Positions 17,531 through 27,593 of a stretch of DNA of 28,138 nucleotides are shown in pieces. Each line of letters opens with the position of its first letter. The stretch's first letter is position 1. The notes under the pieces were generated by a model, which did not search any database, was not told where the DNA came from, and saw only the letters and a program-made list of their open reading frames with translations. Location: the IMG/VR virus record IMGVR_UViG_3300023278_002031, positions 1 through 28,138 of that record; one strand, written 5' to 3'. The translations under genes and the position numbers were made by a program. Source of the DNA: a virus.

Positions 17531-20500
17531 ATGGCAACCCCACCAAAAACAAAATCAAATAGATTTGGACTTTACGGAGGTTTCAAACCATTGAAATCTT
17601 TTAAAGTAAAGCCAAAAAATGTTCGTTTAGCAGAAAAAGATGCTAAAAGAAGAAAAAAAGAACAAGAAAAACAACAAAAAGCAGCTGCCAAAGCTGCAAA
17701 GCCGGCTAAAGTAAAAACTACTAAAAAATTAAATACTTCTATAGGGCAAGTAGCTACTATTAAAACACCTAAGCCTGTAATCACACCTAAAGATTATAAA
17801 CCTCATTTTAAAAAGAAGAGACAAGCTAGAAAAGTTAAAATTATAGGTAAACTACAAGAATCTTTACCTGCGGTTATAGAACCATCAACTGTTATTGATA
17901 CTGGTAATAAAAAGTTAGATGACTATGTTAAAAATACAATTGACAATTGGTATGAAGGACCATTAGACAAAGATGACATAGAAGGTATTGAAAAAAGAAA
18001 ACAAGGTTTAACTATAGAAGAAATTACATCTATTGTTTCTAAAGATTTAGATATTGATTCGGTAACTAACTTAAATCTAGATGATGAACCAGGTGAAAAA
18101 CCTTATATAGAACTAGAAGAAATAGATCAAAATACAGCTGATTTTATAAGACAAAACAATCAAACAGTTGGACCAACTGGGGAAACTAAACAAGCAATTG
18201 GTTTTATACCAGGTGATTCTAAAGAAAAAGTATCTGTAGTTAAAGCAACTCCTATTCCAGGAATGTTTAAACCAGATGGTAAAGGTGGTTATGAAGCTCT
18301 TAAAGAAAAACAAGAAGTAGTAATACAGCAAGACATTGGAGATGACGATAGAGTTGTCATAGCAGATAAAGCTGGAAATATAGAAACACAAGCTAATCAA
18401 GGCCAAGAGTATACTTTGCCTGAGTTTGAAGTTGCAGTAACTAAAGAAGAGTTAAATAAGTGGAAAAAAGATGCTTATTGGAACTCTCAAGTACAGAAAT
18501 ATAAAGATGATTGGTATAACCCAGATCCTAGCACTTTCTTTATTGAAGAAATGAAAGAAGAAGGTGGAGAACTTATTGAAGATGTTTTCATAGGACCAAA
18601 TGAATCTTCTTTTGAAAGTTCTATTTCTAATCTACCTAGCATGGACGAGGTTGGTGCTGAAGAACTTTGGGAAAAGTTTAATGATTCAGAATTTAGAGCT
18701 CATGGTTTTAAATATGAAAACGGAAAACTTTATGCTAACGTTGAAGATGAAAACATTTTTAACGAAACACCAAGAGAAGAAGTAATTTTAGATATATATG
18801 ATGGTGAACCTTTAGATGTTAATGGACAAGTAGCTAAGTCTATAGATATTGATGCTTTATTTTTGCCAGTAGATTTAGACAACATGGATGGTATTAGTAT
18901 ATCTACAGCTAGAGCTACAAATGAAGAAGGTATGAAGAAGTTAAAAAACTTCTTAAAAAATAATAAAACAGAATACAATAAAGATTATGACGATTCTGAA
19001 AATCTTTTAAATATAGAGCAAATATATAGGGATCAACAAAGGGTTAGCAACAACCTAGCTGCTCAAATAGATCAATTACAGGCTGATCTAGCGGACTCTA
19101 ACGTAATGCAAGATAAGAAAGACATAGAAGATAAAGTTAGTTCTTTAAAAGCAGCTTATACTCAAGCTATGTTAGATGCTTTTGCTGATAAAAAAATTAG
19201 TAAAGAGCAAATGATAGAGCTAAAAGAAACTGGTAATACAAAACAGTATGACAGGTTAGTTCCTTCTTATAATGCTAAAATAGATATATTTAATAATATT
19301 GTGGATGAATATGCTAAAAAACCTTTTTCAGAATTTGATATTAAAAGATCTGGTGATAAAGTTATTGTAACAAGTCCTGAAACTGGAATAAGTGTAGACT
19401 TAGATAGCGATTTAATATTAGAAGAAAATAATAGTAACTTGTCTTTGTTAGATATAATAGCTAGCAATGAAGATAAATTTAACGATGTTGTAGATAAAAT
19501 AGTAGATTACCAAGATAAGTTAAACTACTTGCAGGCGTTAATGAGAGATAATAGCGTTATATTAGGTAAGCAATTTACTACTTATATTGAAAAAGTTAAT
19601 TTAGAGAAAAAACAAGAAGTAGATGGTAGTATAGCTGATTATGCTGCTACATTATTAAATAGAATAAAAGATACTATTATAAAACTACCTGCTGGTTTAG
19701 TAGAATTATTATTACAAGGTGTTCAAGCGGCTGCTTTAGCAACAAGCAAAGAAGAATTTGCTAATGAAATAGCTGAAAGTATTGTAAGAGTTGTAGAAAG
19801 ATCTGAAGAAATAATGAGAGCTTTAGATGTTAAACCAGGTGATGATGAAAAGTTTGATAAATTTAACCAAGATTTTCAATCAAGTAGAAAAGGTCAATTA
19901 GAAAAAGCTTTAGTAGAGTTAATAATGGATATATACACAATGAAAGGTGGGGTATATTTATTAGGATCAGGTAGTAAGTTGAGAAAAACAAAATTATTAA
20001 AACTACTAAGAAGTAATAGATTAACTAGAGGACAAAAAATAGGTCAAATAGGTAAAGCTTTATTAAATATAAATTTACCTATGATGTCTAGAACATCTCA
20101 TGATTTTAAATTTGAAATATTAAATTATAGAAAAAAAGGTAGGTTAACAAAAATGACACCTACTGAAGAAATAATTCTTAGTACTGGACTGTCTTATGCT
20201 ATAAGTTTACTAGATAAAATAGGTATTGACGCTATGGCTTCACCAGCTAACAAAGCTCTAGTACTTAGACTTCTTGATAGTATGTTTAAAAAAGGAGTTA
20301 CTACAAGAGAAGCTTTAAATAATATAGTAAAAAAGTTTGCTGCTAATAAGCTGTTTACTATACCAACATCAATGGCAACTGAGGTTGCAACAGAGGTTAG
20401 TCAAGAAGAATTAGAAAGACTTACTAGAAAAGTATACAACTCAATAAAAAATATTCCTGAAGGTAAAGGTTTTCAAATAGCTGAATTTTTATCTGAAGAG

Positions 20501-23500
20501 TGGAAAGAAAACACAGCTGATGTAGTATGGGTTAGTTTGATGACTGTTGGTGCTTATTCAGGTTTTAATGCTGCTGTTGACATAGTAGTTAAAGCTAATG
20601 ACATAAATGAGTTAAAAAAACAAAGTGATGAATCTTTAAAGGCTTATTTAACATTTAGAGATCCAGAAGTATATAGAATGTGGAAAGCTAGTCTTATGGC
20701 TAACTTAAAAATGAATAAAGATAGAAGCGAAGGTGATATATTAAAAGCTAATGAAGAAATAAAAGCCGCTAAGCAGATACATGATATATTACAAAAAATT
20801 CCTGCAGATTTAAACATAAAAGATGCTAAAGAAGCTTTTGACTTATTGTTAAATAAATCTGAATTAGAGCAAGAAATATCAAAATTAGATCCAAGTTTAG
20901 CCGCTGCTAAAGTAGAAGAACTAAAAGGTACTGATGAGAAACTTAAAAAACTAGCTTTAGAGTCTACAGTGGGTGGTGAGTTTAAAGAAGAAGCTGAAGC
21001 AACACCTAAAAAAGTAGATCCTACTATCAAAGAAATAAGACAAACATCAGAGCAACAAGAAAAAGATTATCCTGAAGTAACTGTTGTAGTTGCTAAAACA
21101 GGCGTAGAGGCTGATAAAAAAGCCAAGGAGATTGGTAGTAAAGAAGGCATGGGTCTCATCACTAGTGGACCAAAGATTGGAAGAACTGAAGCAGCAGCTA
21201 AGTTTATTAGAGGCACAGATGGTAAACAATATTTTATATACAATGAGCAAGAAGGTTTAATTACTGGAAAAAACAAAGGCCCTCATGAAGAGTTTCATAA
21301 ATTAGTTGATGACATTGAAAAAAGCACAGGTGACGAAAGTTCCACTTTTGCTATGGCTAATGCTATAATAAATGAAATAGAAAAAGGTAATATAGATGTT
21401 GAAAATTCTGAGTTTTTAAAAATTTTAAAACTTTATGAAAGCAAAGGAAGTAGTGACGTCGAATTAGCCGATGAAATAATAGCAAACTTTATGGACGCCG
21501 TAAAAGATGGTGATATAACCGTAAAAACTTCTTTAAAAAATATTAAAAGCAAATATAAAAAAGCTTTAACAAAGTTTTATAATAAATTGCCTAAGTCTTT
21601 AAAAAGTAAATTACCTGATTTTGGTAAAATAACTTTTGAAACAGATTCAGATTTTATACAATATTTAAAAGATTTTGGCAAAGGCGATAAAACACCGTTT
21701 GAACCAATGGTAGATAAAGACGCTGAAACTAAATTTACAACTAAAGTAAAACCAGTACTTGGAGTTGAAGGAAGTAAAGAAGAGTCTGACAAAACAGAAG
21801 ATAAAGAAAGAGCAGCTATAACTAATCAAGATAATATTAACGAAAGAACTAGTTTAATAAATAAGATTAAAGAACTTGTAGCCGATAGAGGAAACATGTC
21901 TATTGAAGAATACAATAAAAAAGTTGGTCCATTACAAAAGAGAGTTAAAATTTTAACAAAAGGTATTCAAAATGCTGAAGACGTTGCAACTATAGAAGAT
22001 CCTAATAGTGGACCAGGAGCCATCCAAAGAGCTGAAAACAGATTAGATGCTAATAACAAAGAAGCTATTGTTCAGTCTGTAGTTAATGAAAAAATGACTG
22101 GAGATACTTATATGGGTACAATAACTCTTAAAGATGGCACAAAGTTAAAAGCTGCTGTACCTCGTTTTGAAATAGAAGAACTATTAAGAAGTAAAGAATA
22201 TCCTAGTATTTATGCTGCTTATTTTAAACGTGGTCCTAAGTTTAAAGATATGCCATTTGGCTTAAAAGTTAAAAATGATTTAATACTAAGATGGCAGCAA
22301 ACAGTAAAACCTTTGGTAGAAAAATATGCTAGAGAACAAAGAGACAGAGAAGAAGGAACTAGTTTATTTGATGGTGAAGTAGAAACTAACATAGATAACA
22401 TAGAGGTAAAGCCAAAGGAAATTGTTGATGAGAAAATAAACATGCGTAGAGCTTTAGGTATAATACCTGGTAGTGATGTTTATCAAAAAGTTAAAAATGC
22501 TGTAATAAAAACATTTGGAGGTAAGTTACCTACAGTTGCTTCAAGAAAGCTTAAAAAAGCTTTACAAGATAGTTACGTTACAGAGTTAACAGACGACATG
22601 AAAGAAATGGTTCAGGATATGGGTGCTGAAAATTTCTTGCGTACGTATGGTGAAGACATGTATAATGCTATTGATCAAGCTGACATGAATATGTCTTACT
22701 CTGATTTTATAATAAAAGGTCCTAGATTAAGCGTTGAAGAAACTAGAAAAGCTGAAAGAGAAGGTTTAATACCTAAAAAGAAAAAAGGTAAAGATGGTAA
22801 AGATCCTGCAGCTGCTGGAGTTTTTCTATTTACTAAAAAACCTTATGACGAACAAGCTTGGGTTGATTACCACTTAAAACCAACTAAAGGAACTAAATAT
22901 ACTAAGTTAAATCAATTATATGCTATAGCTGCTAAAGGATTAGGTAAAGATGCTACTATGGAAGTTCTTCAAGAAGATGAAGTAATGAACATGTATAATG
23001 AAAGAAACAAGCTACTTAATCAAGCTGAAGTTATTGTTTCAGAGTTAGCTGAGGAAATACAAAGAGATCCTAAAGATAGATTTGCTTTGAATCCTGACAA
23101 ATCTAGTGATATGGTTTTTAAAGCTGTTACAGAAGCCATGAACAATGGTGGTGACATGGATGCGTGGGAAACTGCTCAAGCTAAGTTACCAAAAGATTTA
23201 AGAACTAGTTATAAAGATATTTTTGAAAGATTAAACGACTTATTTGGCGAAGCACAAAGGTTTAAGCAAAAAATAAGAGAGTCATTAAAAGAATATCCCG
23301 AAGAACTTCAAAATGAAATTGATGAATATTTTAAAGTAAATACTCAAGTAAAGAAAAAAATATCTGAAGAAGGAGCTAAACAATTAGATGCTTTTAATAA
23401 TGAATTAGTAAACATAGTAGATCCAGAAGTTTTAAACGCTTTAAATGCACCTACATTTCTTGGCTATATATATGGTTATTTAGATGGAGGTAAAAAAGAC

Positions 23501-26500
23501 AAAGCTGGTAATGTTTTTGGACCTTATAAAAAACAACTTGATGCTATAAAAAAGAAAATACAAAAAAGTAAAGTACAGAGTAATTTAGATTTTAATCCAA
23601 AAGATATTAGATTAATTAATTCAGGTTTTGGCTTATTAGGAAAAGCTGAAAATATATTAAATAAAGAAGGTAGTGTAGATTCTAAATTTGAAGAACTAGG
23701 ATTAGTAGATGGCAAGATAGTTCCAGGAAGTATAATGGATCAGTTGCAAAAAGCTGATGTAGCTAACAAAAAAGCTTTTAGTTATATGATGGTAAAGTCT
23801 GCAGAGGCATTAGCAAATAATCCATCTTTAATACCTGGTTTTTTAAGAAACTTAGAAACAAGCGCTAACAACACTAAAGGTTGGAGAGCTATATCTGGAG
23901 TTTCTTTATTTCAAAAACCTACAGAAGAATCTCAATCTGTTTACTTTAACAATGATCCAGAACAAGGGGTAAATACAAATCATCCTTATTATAACCTAGC
24001 GGTTGAAGTAACCAATATTCAATTTAGCATCAAAGCTACTAAAAAAGGTGGAGATGTTATAACAGCAGAAGCTTATGAAGAAAAACTAGCAGAAAACTTA
24101 AAGTTTAAAGGTGAGCATGTAACTCCTGTTTCTAGTTTAAACGCTGTTCTTGCTGAAAAAATATTAGATACTGTTCAAAAACTAAGAGAAACTAATAGCA
24201 AAAATGAAAAAGATGCAATTTTAAAAACACTTGGACTAGAGGTTGATTTAATATTAAACACTTATGACCAAGTTGTAGGAGTTAAAGCTGCTTCAGAATT
24301 AATAGATATAATAGGTGGAACTACATCTTCTGCAGATTACGCTAGACTTTTTATTGAAGGTGGTTTTGATCTTGATGAGTATTTCCCTATAACAGATCCC
24401 TCTAGCGATGCTGAAACTGTTGTAAAAAATAAAATAATACCAGAAAAAACAGCTATAGAACAAAATACTGAAAACCAATTAGAGCCTAAAGAAAGAAATG
24501 CTAAAGCTTTAGATGATTCTGGTGTAGAAGAAGTTGACAAGAAAACTTCTAATCCTGAGATATTAGGTAAAATGGCAACTATTGATGCTGTTATAGTAGA
24601 AGCTAGAAATCCAACAGGTGAAATTAAAAAAATTAGAGTGTTTGACTTTGATGACACCGTAGCTACTAGTAATAGTTTAGTATTTTATACAATGCCTGAT
24701 GGAACTAGAGGAGAATTAACAGCTGAAGAGTTTGCTAAAGAAGGTTCTAAAATGTTAAATGAAGGAGCTGAATTTGATTTTACAGATTTTAACACTGTTA
24801 GAGAAGGAGAAAAAGGACCTTTATTTGATCTTCTTAAAACAATAAAAGAAAGTCCAGGCAGTAGAGATGTATTTATACTAACAGCCAGAGCTCCTGAATC
24901 TGCAGCTGCTATACATACATTTTTAAAACTAAATGGAGTTGATATACCATTAGAAAATATAGTTGGACTAGGTAATAGCTCTCCTTTTGCAAAGTCAAAT
25001 TGGATGGCAGGTAAAATAGCTGAAGGTTACAACGACATATATTTTGCAGATGATGCTAAGCAAAATGTAGATGCTATGAAAGATTTAGTTGAAGTAGCGG
25101 ACGTGAAAGGTAAGATACAACAAGCTAAAGAAAGATTTGCATTAGATGGTGAGCAAATAGCTAAAAAATTGTTTGATTTAACAGCCGCTAAAAACAAAGA
25201 AGGTTTAAGTTCTGAAGCTTTAAAAAACATATCTGAAGCTAAAGCAGAATTAAAAGGATCTAAAATAAAAGATGAAAGGTTGATGGCTGCATCAGCTCAA
25301 AACTTTACAGGTTTATTATATAGATTTTTAGGAACAGGTGATCAAGGTAATGCAGATTATAAATTTTTAAAAGAAAACTTAGTAGAGCCTTATACTAGAG
25401 CTTTAAATGAAGTTAATAATTTTCAAAACTCATTAATAGCTGACCATAAACAATTAATGAAAACTTTTGTAGGTAAAGATAAACCTATAAAAAACTTACA
25501 AGATCAAGTTCCAGGATTAGGTGGATACACTTATCAAGACATGGTTAGAGCTTTAGCTTGGGATAAACAAGGGTTAACTGTAGATGGATTACCTAAGTCT
25601 ACATTAGATAAAATGAAAAGTATAGCTTCTAAAAATGAAAGCATAAATACTTTTGCCCAACAACTTGTTGATATAAATAAAGGTGATGGTTATTACTACC
25701 CAGGTGATACTTGGAGAGCTGGAACAATTATGGGAGATCTACTACAAGGAGTTACAAAAGTTAAAAGACCTAAAGCTATGTCTGAGTGGTTAGAAAACAT
25801 AGAAACTATTTTTGGTGAATATTCAAACGGTAAATATAGAGGTCAACTAATGAATGCTATTGAAGCTACTTATGGCTCTAAATATAGAGAAGCTTTAGAA
25901 GACATGTTAAGACGTATGACAACTGGCATAAATAGAAGACAAACTAATAGTCGTTTAGAAAATCAATTTTACAACTGGGTAAACAATTCTGTTGGTGCTG
26001 TTATGTTCTTTAACATGAGATCTGGATTATTACAAACATTGTCTGCGGCTAACTATATTAACTGGAGTTTTAATAACCCAGCTAAAGCTGCTGCTGCATT
26101 TGCTAATCAAAAACAATATTGGTCTGACTTTATGGAGTTAATGAACTCTGATTTTCTAGTAGATAGAAGAACAGGTTTAAAAATAAATGTATCTGAATCT
26201 GAAATATTTAGTGAAGCTGCAGGGGCAAAAGATAAAGCATCAGCCGTTTTAAATGCTTTTTTAAGAGCTGGTTTTAGTATTACTCAAGTTGCGGATAGTT
26301 TTGCTATTGCATCTGGTGGTGCTACTTTTTATAGAAATAGAATAAATGATTTAGTAAATAAAGGAAGTACAGAGGCTGAAGCTAAAAAACAAGCTTATAC
26401 AGAGTGGACTGCACTTTCAAGAGAAGCTCAGCAATCTTCTGATGCGTTAGAAGTATCTTCTCAACAAGCTGGTGGCTTAGGTAGAATACTATTAGCTTTT

Positions 26501-27511
26501 GCTAACACACCAATGCAGTATAATAGAATAATATACAAAGCAGTGTCTGATGTTAAAAATGGTAGAGGAGATTTAAAAACTAACTTATCAAGAATAGCTT
26601 ATTATGGAGCTTTGCAAAACTTAATGTTTAATGCTTTACAGCAGGCGGTGTTTGCTGCTTTAGGTAGTGATGATGAAGAAGAAATAGATGAAAAAACAAT
26701 CGGTGTTATAAACGGAATGTTAGATAGTTTGCTTAGGGGAATGGGTGTATCTGGAACAATTGTATCAGCTTTAAAAGATATTGGGGTAGATATATATGAT
26801 AGATCGCAAAAACCTAGACCAGAATACGTTAAAGTTGTTTCTAAGGCTTTTAATATAACACCTCCAATAGATGTTAAAATGTCTAAAGCTGCTAGAGCCG
26901 CAAACACATATGAGTATAATAGGAAAAATCCTATGATTAAAGATCCTTTTAATCCAAATAATCCTTTGTATATGTCTGGCGCTTTATTAGTTGCGTCAAC
27001 TACAAATGTTCCTCTTGATAGAGTATTACAAAAAATTATCAATGTGAACGATGCTATGCGTGAAGATCAAGAAAATTGGAAAAGAATTATGCTAGTTATG
27101 GGTTGGAGTGAATGGCAGTTAAATAGCAAACAAGAGCAAGAGGAAAAAGAAAAAATGCAAAAAGAGTATTATGATTCTATAAAAGAAAATAGAGTTTATA
27201 ACTACAAGCCTATTGAGTCTGTACCGGAGTCTATTAACGAAACTGATCCAACTATAGAAAAAATAGAAACAAAAGAAAAAGAAAAAATAATTAAAACAAA
27301 AGGTGAAAAAGTAAACTTTACAGAAAATACAAGTTTTAAAAACAATAGAGTACCTGTTGAAAAAAGAAATAAAAGCGAAAAAGAGCTTTATGAATTACCT
27401 GCTGCACAACAAAGAGATAGTTTAAAAAGCTTAGGACTAACAGATAAAGAAATAAAAGCTTTAAAATACGAAGGTGATAGAGTTAGAAAAATTCTTGAAC
27501 TACAAAAATAG
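17531..27511 (+). CDS. Giant multi-domain virion (ejection-type) protein with zinc-peptidase-like and HAD-phosphatase domains
   Basis: This 3326-aa protein takes up over a third of the window. Residues 1-110 are very basic (Lys/Arg/Ala/Pro), suited to contact with DNA. About 780-1030 are helical with hydrophobic stretches (ILSTGLSYAISLLDKIG; VWVSLMTVGAYSGF) that may touch membranes, followed by coiled coil to about 1150. An HEEFH motif (His1252, Glu1253, His1256) with Glu1315 in DEIIANF fits a zinc peptidase. A HAD domain spans about 2368-2515: DFDDT (Asp2372, Asp2374), Thr2451 in ILTAR, Lys2488 or Lys2495, and Asp2507-Asp2508. Residues about 2815-3060 form a block I recall from giant phage proteins, including NTPMQYNR at 2992-2999. 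The last 60 residues are charged helix. Position and size suggest an internal protein ejected with the DNA, like N4 or T7 large ejection proteins. The domain motifs are seen; the roles are inferred. Confidence 0.8.
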   Translation: MATPPKTKSNRFGLYGGFKPLKSFKVKPKNVRLAEKDAKRRKKEQEKQQKAAAKAAKPAKVKTTKKLNTSIGQVATIKTPKPVITPKDYKPHFKKKRQARKVKIIGKLQESLPAVIEPSTVIDTGNKKLDDYVKNTIDNWYEGPLDKDDIEGIEKRKQGLTIEEITSIVSKDLDIDSVTNLNLDDEPGEKPYIELEEIDQNTADFIRQNNQTVGPTGETKQAIGFIPGDSKEKVSVVKATPIPGMFKPDGKGGYEALKEKQEVVIQQDIGDDDRVVIADKAGNIETQANQGQEYTLPEFEVAVTKEELNKWKKDAYWNSQVQKYKDDWYNPDPSTFFIEEMKEEGGELIEDVFIGPNESSFESSISNLPSMDEVGAEELWEKFNDSEFRAHGFKYENGKLYANVEDENIFNETPREEVILDIYDGEPLDVNGQVAKSIDIDALFLPVDLDNMDGISISTARATNEEGMKKLKNFLKNNKTEYNKDYDDSENLLNIEQIYRDQQRVSNNLAAQIDQLQADLADSNVMQDKKDIEDKVSSLKAAYTQAMLDAFADKKISKEQMIELKETGNTKQYDRLVPSYNAKIDIFNNIVDEYAKKPFSEFDIKRSGDKVIVTSPETGISVDLDSDLILEENNSNLSLLDIIASNEDKFNDVVDKIVDYQDKLNYLQALMRDNSVILGKQFTTYIEKVNLEKKQEVDGSIADYAATLLNRIKDTIIKLPAGLVELLLQGVQAAALATSKEEFANEIAESIVRVVERSEEIMRALDVKPGDDEKFDKFNQDFQSSRKGQLEKALVELIMDIYTMKGGVYLLGSGSKLRKTKLLKLLRSNRLTRGQKIGQIGKALLNINLPMMSRTSHDFKFEILNYRKKGRLTKMTPTEEIILSTGLSYAISLLDKIGIDAMASPANKALVLRLLDSMFKKGVTTREALNNIVKKFAANKLFTIPTSMATEVATEVSQEELERLTRKVYNSIKNIPEGKGFQIAEFLSEEWKENTADVVWVSLMTVGAYSGFNAAVDIVVKANDINELKKQSDESLKAYLTFRDPEVYRMWKASLMANLKMNKDRSEGDILKANEEIKAAKQIHDILQKIPADLNIKDAKEAFDLLLNKSELEQEISKLDPSLAAAKVEELKGTDEKLKKLALESTVGGEFKEEAEATPKKVDPTIKEIRQTSEQQEKDYPEVTVVVAKTGVEADKKAKEIGSKEGMGLITSGPKIGRTEAAAKFIRGTDGKQYFIYNEQEGLITGKNKGPHEEFHKLVDDIEKSTGDESSTFAMANAIINEIEKGNIDVENSEFLKILKLYESKGSSDVELADEIIANFMDAVKDGDITVKTSLKNIKSKYKKALTKFYNKLPKSLKSKLPDFGKITFETDSDFIQYLKDFGKGDKTPFEPMVDKDAETKFTTKVKPVLGVEGSKEESDKTEDKERAAITNQDNINERTSLINKIKELVADRGNMSIEEYNKKVGPLQKRVKILTKGIQNAEDVATIEDPNSGPGAIQRAENRLDANNKEAIVQSVVNEKMTGDTYMGTITLKDGTKLKAAVPRFEIEELLRSKEYPSIYAAYFKRGPKFKDMPFGLKVKNDLILRWQQTVKPLVEKYAREQRDREEGTSLFDGEVETNIDNIEVKPKEIVDEKINMRRALGIIPGSDVYQKVKNAVIKTFGGKLPTVASRKLKKALQDSYVTELTDDMKEMVQDMGAENFLRTYGEDMYNAIDQADMNMSYSDFIIKGPRLSVEETRKAEREGLIPKKKKGKDGKDPAAAGVFLFTKKPYDEQAWVDYHLKPTKGTKYTKLNQLYAIAAKGLGKDATMEVLQEDEVMNMYNERNKLLNQAEVIVSELAEEIQRDPKDRFALNPDKSSDMVFKAVTEAMNNGGDMDAWETAQAKLPKDLRTSYKDIFERLNDLFGEAQRFKQKIRESLKEYPEELQNEIDEYFKVNTQVKKKISEEGAKQLDAFNNELVNIVDPEVLNALNAPTFLGYIYGYLDGGKKDKAGNVFGPYKKQLDAIKKKIQKSKVQSNLDFNPKDIRLINSGFGLLGKAENILNKEGSVDSKFEELGLVDGKIVPGSIMDQLQKADVANKKAFSYMMVKSAEALANNPSLIPGFLRNLETSANNTKGWRAISGVSLFQKPTEESQSVYFNNDPEQGVNTNHPYYNLAVEVTNIQFSIKATKKGGDVITAEAYEEKLAENLKFKGEHVTPVSSLNAVLAEKILDTVQKLRETNSKNEKDAILKTLGLEVDLILNTYDQVVGVKAASELIDIIGGTTSSADYARLFIEGGFDLDEYFPITDPSSDAETVVKNKIIPEKTAIEQNTENQLEPKERNAKALDDSGVEEVDKKTSNPEILGKMATIDAVIVEARNPTGEIKKIRVFDFDDTVATSNSLVFYTMPDGTRGELTAEEFAKEGSKMLNEGAEFDFTDFNTVREGEKGPLFDLLKTIKESPGSRDVFILTARAPESAAAIHTFLKLNGVDIPLENIVGLGNSSPFAKSNWMAGKIAEGYNDIYFADDAKQNVDAMKDLVEVADVKGKIQQAKERFALDGEQIAKKLFDLTAAKNKEGLSSEALKNISEAKAELKGSKIKDERLMAASAQNFTGLLYRFLGTGDQGNADYKFLKENLVEPYTRALNEVNNFQNSLIADHKQLMKTFVGKDKPIKNLQDQVPGLGGYTYQDMVRALAWDKQGLTVDGLPKSTLDKMKSIASKNESINTFAQQLVDINKGDGYYYPGDTWRAGTIMGDLLQGVTKVKRPKAMSEWLENIETIFGEYSNGKYRGQLMNAIEATYGSKYREALEDMLRRMTTGINRRQTNSRLENQFYNWVNNSVGAVMFFNMRSGLLQTLSAANYINWSFNNPAKAAAAFANQKQYWSDFMELMNSDFLVDRRTGLKINVSESEIFSEAAGAKDKASAVLNAFLRAGFSITQVADSFAIASGGATFYRNRINDLVNKGSTEAEAKKQAYTEWTALSREAQQSSDALEVSSQQAGGLGRILLAFANTPMQYNRIIYKAVSDVKNGRGDLKTNLSRIAYYGALQNLMFNALQQAVFAALGSDDEEEIDEKTIGVINGMLDSLLRGMGVSGTIVSALKDIGVDIYDRSQKPRPEYVKVVSKAFNITPPIDVKMSKAARAANTYEYNRKNPMIKDPFNPNNPLYMSGALLVASTTNVPLDRVLQKIINVNDAMREDQENWKRIMLVMGWSEWQLNSKQEQEEKEKMQKEYYDSIKENRVYNYKPIESVPESINETDPTIEKIETKEKEKIIKTKGEKVNFTENTSFKNNRVPVEKRNKSEKELYELPAAQQRDSLKSLGLTDKEIKALKYEGDRVRKILELQK

Positions 27512-27556
27512 GAGCAATAAAAAACTGGGCACCATACCCAAAGTTCCTGTAACCAA

Positions 27557-27587
27557 AAAAGGGGAAGTCGTAATGACCTCCCCTTTT
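27557..27587. terminator. Bidirectional intrinsic terminator between convergent operons
   Basis: Arms 27557-27569 and 27575-27587 pair over 13 positions with one A/C mismatch (27566 with 27578): AAAAGGGGA against TCCCCTTTT at the base, then GTC against GAC beneath a 5-base loop (GTAAT). On the + strand it is followed by a short T run within the 3' arm (27584-27587). On the - strand the mirror arm ends in a run of six T residues (positions 27560-27555). It therefore can stop transcription from both the giant gene and the - strand reductase operon. A weaker TGGG/CCCA hairpin lies just upstream at 27526-27540. Confidence 0.88.
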
Positions 27588-27593
27588 ATTGTT

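Noticed and set aside
20644-21030. 128-codon open frame on the - strand
   Set aside because: Antisense shadow of the helical part of the giant gene, with typical shadow composition (Ser/Leu/Phe-rich).
24644-24658. DFDDT as a DxDxD-type RNA polymerase catalytic motif, as in crAss-like phages
   Set aside because: The pattern lacks the third Asp in DxDxD spacing, and the downstream ILTAR, Lys and DD motifs match a HAD domain instead.
26564-26610. R-x3-K followed by YYG, similar to motif B of T7/N4-type single-subunit RNA polymerases
   Set aside because: Spacing to YG is one residue too long, and I find no matching motif A or C (HD) elsewhere in the giant protein. The stretch belongs to a conserved block of giant phage proteins. 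A virion RNA polymerase, suggested by the N4-like size, is not supported.
26602-27042. 146-codon open frame on the - strand
   Set aside because: Antisense shadow of the giant gene's C-terminal block, with low-complexity Ser/Leu/Phe composition.
27520-27580. Possible tRNA or other structured RNA in the gap after the giant gene
   Set aside because: No cloverleaf can be drawn, and the base pairing is fully explained by the terminator hairpin and a weak TGGG/CCCA hairpin.
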